Positions 6,512-9,096 of a DNA stretch of 9,096 nucleotides are shown piece by piece (positions within the stretch are counted from its first letter, which is position 1; each line of letters starts with the position of its first letter). This DNA comes from Alphaproteobacteria bacterium (lineage in GTDB: Bacteria > Pseudomonadota > Alphaproteobacteria > Sphingomonadales > Emcibacteraceae): positions 35,680 to 44,775 of the forward strand of contig NVVY01000003.1 in NCBI GenBank assembly GCA_002749135.1, in the 5' to 3' direction. The notes beneath the pieces were generated by a model. It had not been told where the DNA came from. It saw nothing but the letters and a program-made list of their open reading frames with translations, and made no database searches. The position numbers were made by a program, and so were the translations under genes.

Positions 6512-7438
6512 ATGACTATGACAGAAAAATACGCTTCAAAACTGGACGATCAAAAGACAAGCTGGATTAAAAAAGCCAGCATCCTGTCAGAGGCCCTGCC
6601 CTATATGCGCCGCTATAGTGGCCGAACCATCGTCATCAAATACGGCGGTCATGCCATGGGCGATGAGGATCTGGCCCTGAGCTTTGCCCATGACGTTGTC
6701 CTGATGAAACAGGTGGGGATGAATCCCATCGTGGTTCACGGCGGCGGCCCGCAAATTGGCCGTATGCTGGACCGGTTGAAAATTGAAAGCTCCTTTGTGG
6801 ATGGCCTGCGGGTCACGGACAAGGCCACGGTCGAAGTGGTGGAAATGGTCCTGTCAGGCAGTATCAACAAATCCATTGTCGGGGCCATTAACAGCGTCGG
6901 TGGCCATGCGGTGGGCCTGAGCGGCAAGGATAATAACCTTGTGGTCGCAGAAGCCCTGCGCCGGACCAAGAAAGACCCGGATTCACAGATTGAGCAGATT
7001 CTGGATCTGGGCTTTGTGGGTTATCCCAAGCATGTGAATGCGGATTTCCTCAAGATGTTCAAATCCACCAACATCATTCCGGTCATCGCGCCCATTGGCC
7101 TTGGCGAGAAGGGTGAGACCTATAACATCAACGCAGATACCATGGCCGGCGCATTGGCCGGGGCGGTCAAGGCGGAACGCCTGTTGCTGCTGACCGATGT
7201 GGCGGGTGTTATAGGCAGTGACCAACAGCTATTGTCTGATATGACAGAAATTCAGACTCAGAAGCTGATCGCCGACGGCACCATTCACGGCGGTATGATC
7301 CCCAAAGTGAATACCTGCCTTCAGGCGGTGGATCAGGGGGTCGGCGGGGCCGTGATTATTGACGGACGCGTGGAACATGCGTTGCTTTTGGAGCTGTTCA
7401 CCGAACATGGGGTTGGAACCCTGATCCGCAAGCAGTAA
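6512..7438 (+). CDS. argB: Acetylglutamate kinase
   Basis: A 308-residue cytoplasmic kinase of the amino acid kinase family; it phosphorylates N-acetylglutamate with ATP, the second step of arginine synthesis. Visible motifs: the phosphate-binding KYGGHAM (43-49) with Lys43, VHGGGPQI (75-82), GLRVTD (98-103), [14 protein letters not shown] (130-143), the [29 protein letters not shown] block (205-233), and [14 protein letters not shown] (256-269) with the second active-site lysine at 265. About 35 residues precede the first strand ([21 protein letters not shown]). This N-terminal helix, together with a C-terminal [12 protein letters not shown], is the pattern of hexameric, arginine-inhibited acetylglutamate kinases, so feedback inhibition is expected (inference from known family structures). 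The start is ATG 6512, immediately after the engB stop; ATG 6518 is an alternative two codons later. Gene length is typical. Confidence 0.98.
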   Translation: MTMTEKYASKLDDQKTSWIKKASILSEALPYMRRYSGRTIVIKYGGHAMGDEDLALSFAHDVVLMKQVGMNPIVVHGGGPQIGRMLDRLKIESSFVDGLRVTDKATVEVVEMVLSGSINKSIVGAINSVGGHAVGLSGKDNNLVVAEALRRTKKDPDSQIEQILDLGFVGYPKHVNADFLKMFKSTNIIPVIAPIGLGEKGETYNINADTMAGALAGAVKAERLLLLTDVAGVIGSDQQLLSDMTEIQTQKLIADGTIHGGMIPKVNTCLQAVDQGVGGAVIIDGRVEHALLLELFTEHGVGTLIRKQ

Positions 7439-7441
7439 TTA

Positions 7442-8698
7442 TCAACCGCCGTCATACAGGGCCAGATCATACTTCATTTCAATTTCCGACAGAGGGAAAT
7501 CAAGGCCGTTTTTGGCGTTGAGCAGCTGGCTCGACGGCACGCAGGCAATTTCCTGCTGAATTTTAAGGGCGGTGCGCATATTCAGCTCACAGCGCCAGGC
7601 CAATGCCACCACCCGGCGGCCTTTTTTGCTGTTGATGATCTTCCGGATGGAATCCAGCGGCATTTTTGCCATATATGACAGGCATTGCATCAAAAGCTCT
7701 CGCTGGCGGTTCTTTATGGTATTTTCAATGAAGTCATCGTCCAGAAGCCCCTGATCATAGAATTTCCGGGCCTGTTCCGCCAATGTGTCCTGATCTTCCT
7801 GATCAAAATCATTTTCCCTGATCCGCTTGCGCACTTTGGACAACAGGTTATTGGCAACAGTCTTGTCAAGTTTATGGGTTATGATCATCCGGTCAACCAG
7901 TGACGAGGCGACGAAACCGGCGATGCGCTTGATGGCCCGGATGGATAAATTCGCGTTGGTCACCAGCGGGGGATGCAGCTCCTCTACCTCCTCCGCCTGA
8001 TCAATGATGGCATCCAGCGTACTTTCCCGGATTTGAGCGTTTTCATTGGCCAGCAGGGCCGCCACCGCCGGAATATCCAGCGACATGGTGATGGCTTCCG
8101 AAACTTCTTCGTCCACATGGCGGCGATTTGCAATGGCTGTCAGGGCGCCGCTGGCCGTGGTGGCGGCAATGATTTCCGTCAGGTCATCAGTGCTGAGCAA
8201 CGGCGAATATTCCAGAACCGGGGCGCTGACATCTGCCTCACTGTCATGGGCCAGCTTCATGATGATATGCTTGGGCACACAGTCGAATTTCTTTAATTCC
8301 TCGGACACGATCCGGCGCACTTGCGGCAATTGGTCGCTGGCCAGTGTTTCCAACATCTCGATGGCCTGTTCGCGTATCTTTGTAACCTGGTCTGCCGGAA
8401 TATCCGGCAACATGCGGGCAATCTTCCGCGCCAGTTCCGCGCGGACCTCACAATCCTCATCCGTGACAAGGATCTTGTCCGCGTGATAGGGGGTGCTTTT
8501 GTTAATGGCGATTTTCCGGCGAACTTCCGGGGAAACATCGCTGGCCAGATAATAAAGCATTTCCGGTTTGGTATCCGCGTTGGCGGCCAACCGGCGCTTG
8601 TCCCGTTTATTCTTGTCTTCCAAAGCCGATCGGGCTTCTTCATAGGAATATTTCTTGTTTTTACCATCCCAAATGCGCTTGAATATATTTTTAAGCAT
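7442..8698 (-). CDS. DUF2336-type protein with HEAT-like alpha-helical repeats
   Basis: A 418-residue, wholly helical-looking soluble protein without signal peptide or membrane segment. Residues about 35-135 contain HEAT-like units, for example LAANADTKPEMLYYLASDVSPEVRRKIA and VTDEDCEVRAELARKIARM, in which an Asp/Pro turn is followed by VR or VRR. Residues about 140-290 resemble the DUF2336 domain common in Alphaproteobacteria: SAPVLEYSPLLSTDDLTEII, LTAIANRRHVDEEVSEAI, VAALLANENAQI. No catalytic motif is seen and the function is unknown; a scaffold or partner-binding role is inferred from the repeats. Start: the frame stays open to 8797, but ATG 8696-8698 has GGGG six bases upstream and gives the natural opening MLKNIFKRIW; ATG 8701 is possible too. 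The start lies inside the end of the upstream diguanylate cyclase gene (8-base overlap), so the two are probably co-translated. The stop is three bases from argB, tail to tail. Confidence 0.87.
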   Translation of the reverse strand: MLKNIFKRIWDGKNKKYSYEEARSALEDKNKRDKRRLAANADTKPEMLYYLASDVSPEVRRKIAINKSTPYHADKILVTDEDCEVRAELARKIARMLPDIPADQVTKIREQAIEMLETLASDQLPQVRRIVSEELKKFDCVPKHIIMKLAHDSEADVSAPVLEYSPLLSTDDLTEIIAATTASGALTAIANRRHVDEEVSEAITMSLDIPAVAALLANENAQIRESTLDAIIDQAEEVEELHPPLVTNANLSIRAIKRIAGFVASSLVDRMIITHKLDKTVANNLLSKVRKRIRENDFDQEDQDTLAEQARKFYDQGLLDDDFIENTIKNRQRELLMQCLSYMAKMPLDSIRKIINSKKGRRVVALAWRCELNMRTALKIQQEIACVPSSQLLNAKNGLDFPLSEIEMKYDLALYDGG

Positions 8699-9096
8699 CA
8701 TTTTCCCCTTTCTGTCTTGTATCTTTATTGACCGGATCATAGAGCGCATATGTGGCCTTGCCGGCTGATTTCGCCTGATAGAGGGCCTTGTCCGCATTAT
8801 CCATCAACTGGTCAAAAGTCTGCCCGTCCTCCGGGTGGCTGATGGCGATACCCAGTGAGATGGACAGGGGCGGCCCCTCAACGTCCGCCAGATGGCACAG
8901 GCGCGCGCCGCTGGTAACAAAATTATGGGCAATGGCCAGGGTGTCCTTGGCAGAAATCTCATCAAGCCAGATGGCAAATTCATCGCCGCCGAGCCGTGCG
9001 GCATAATCGCCGACCCGGATATTGTCGCGAATTATTTTAGCCAGCTGTTTTAAAATCATATCGCCGTGGGCATGGCCCTTGCTGTCATTTACATTC
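8691..9096 (-). CDS. GGDEF-domain diguanylate cyclase, 5'-truncated by window edge
   Basis: The visible C-terminal 134 residues belong to a GGDEF domain; the gene begins beyond the right edge, and any sensor domain is out of view. The frame is open to the edge (first full codon 9093-9095). Visible in order: NVNDSKGHAHGD (1-12), the nucleotide-binding segment preceding helix 2; RLGGDEFAIWL with the active-site GGDEF at 36-40; SISLGIAIS; and ADKALYQAKSAGK near the end. An RxxD product-inhibition site (RVGD, 27-30) stands exactly five residues before GGDEF, as in feedback-controlled cyclases. The enzyme is therefore expected to be active, condensing two GTP to cyclic di-GMP, and to be limited by its product. 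A short basic and polar tail follows the domain, with no EAL domain after it. The TAA stop (8691-8693) lies inside the next gene. Confidence 0.95.
   Translation of the reverse strand, partial: NVNDSKGHAHGDMILKQLAKIIRDNIRVGDYAARLGGDEFAIWLDEISAKDTLAIAHNFVTSGARLCHLADVEGPPLSISLGIAISHPEDGQTFDQLMDNADKALYQAKSAGKATYALYDPVNKDTRQKGENDA

Noticed and set aside
8699..8797. N-terminal extension of the DUF2336-type protein to an ATG at 8797
   Set aside because: The extra 33 residues are Arg-rich, lie entirely within the GGDEF coding region in another frame, and the ATG at 8698 has a well-spaced GGGG site and a natural N-terminus.

Overview
The window looks like chromosomal DNA from an alphaproteobacterium of moderate G+C content. 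The evidence is the gene order rpmH-rnpA-yidD-yidC-engB-argB, which is common in that class, together with a DUF2336-type protein (a family found mostly in Alphaproteobacteria) and an alphaproteobacterial-style L34 sequence. I cannot place it below class level from sequence alone. No tRNA, rRNA, insertion sequence, phage gene or CRISPR array is visible, and most of the window is ordinary core genome.

Layout, left to right. (1) Positions 1-1292, plus strand: the 3' part of an enoyl-CoA hydratase gene, overlapped (ATGA) by a complete gene for an uncharacterised protein with a methyltransferase-like Rossmann fold. (2) Positions 1293-1466: a convergent intergenic spacer with no clear terminator. 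(3) Positions 1467-2888, minus strand: a complete membrane sensor histidine kinase with no response regulator beside it. (4) Positions 2889-3146: a divergent AT-rich promoter region containing a near-consensus sigma-70 promoter for rpmH (TTGACT, 17 bp, TATACA), a CGGTGT direct repeat just upstream of it, and a leader hairpin abutting the rpmH Shine-Dalgarno sequence. (5) Positions 3147-7438, plus strand: rpmH (44 codons, GTG start), a terminator-like hairpin, rnpA, yidD, yidC, engB and argB, tightly packed. (6) Positions 7442-9096, minus strand: a DUF2336/HEAT-like protein preceded by, and overlapping, the 3' part of a GGDEF diguanylate cyclase gene that runs off the right edge.

How the genes fit together. 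The central block links a ribosomal protein, the protein subunit of RNase P, two membrane-protein insertion factors (YidD and YidC), a ribosome-assembly GTPase (EngB) and an arginine biosynthesis kinase (ArgB). This is a conserved growth-related cluster with the strong promoter at its head. The right-hand pair is probably a signalling unit: the cyclase makes cyclic di-GMP, and the co-translated HEAT-like protein is a candidate partner or effector (inference). The left pair combines a lipid or acyl-CoA enzyme with an uncharacterised putative methyltransferase. No clearly new multi-gene system is visible. The least explained items are the GGDEF-DUF2336 pair, the methyltransferase-like protein, and the structured rpmH leader with its upstream repeats.
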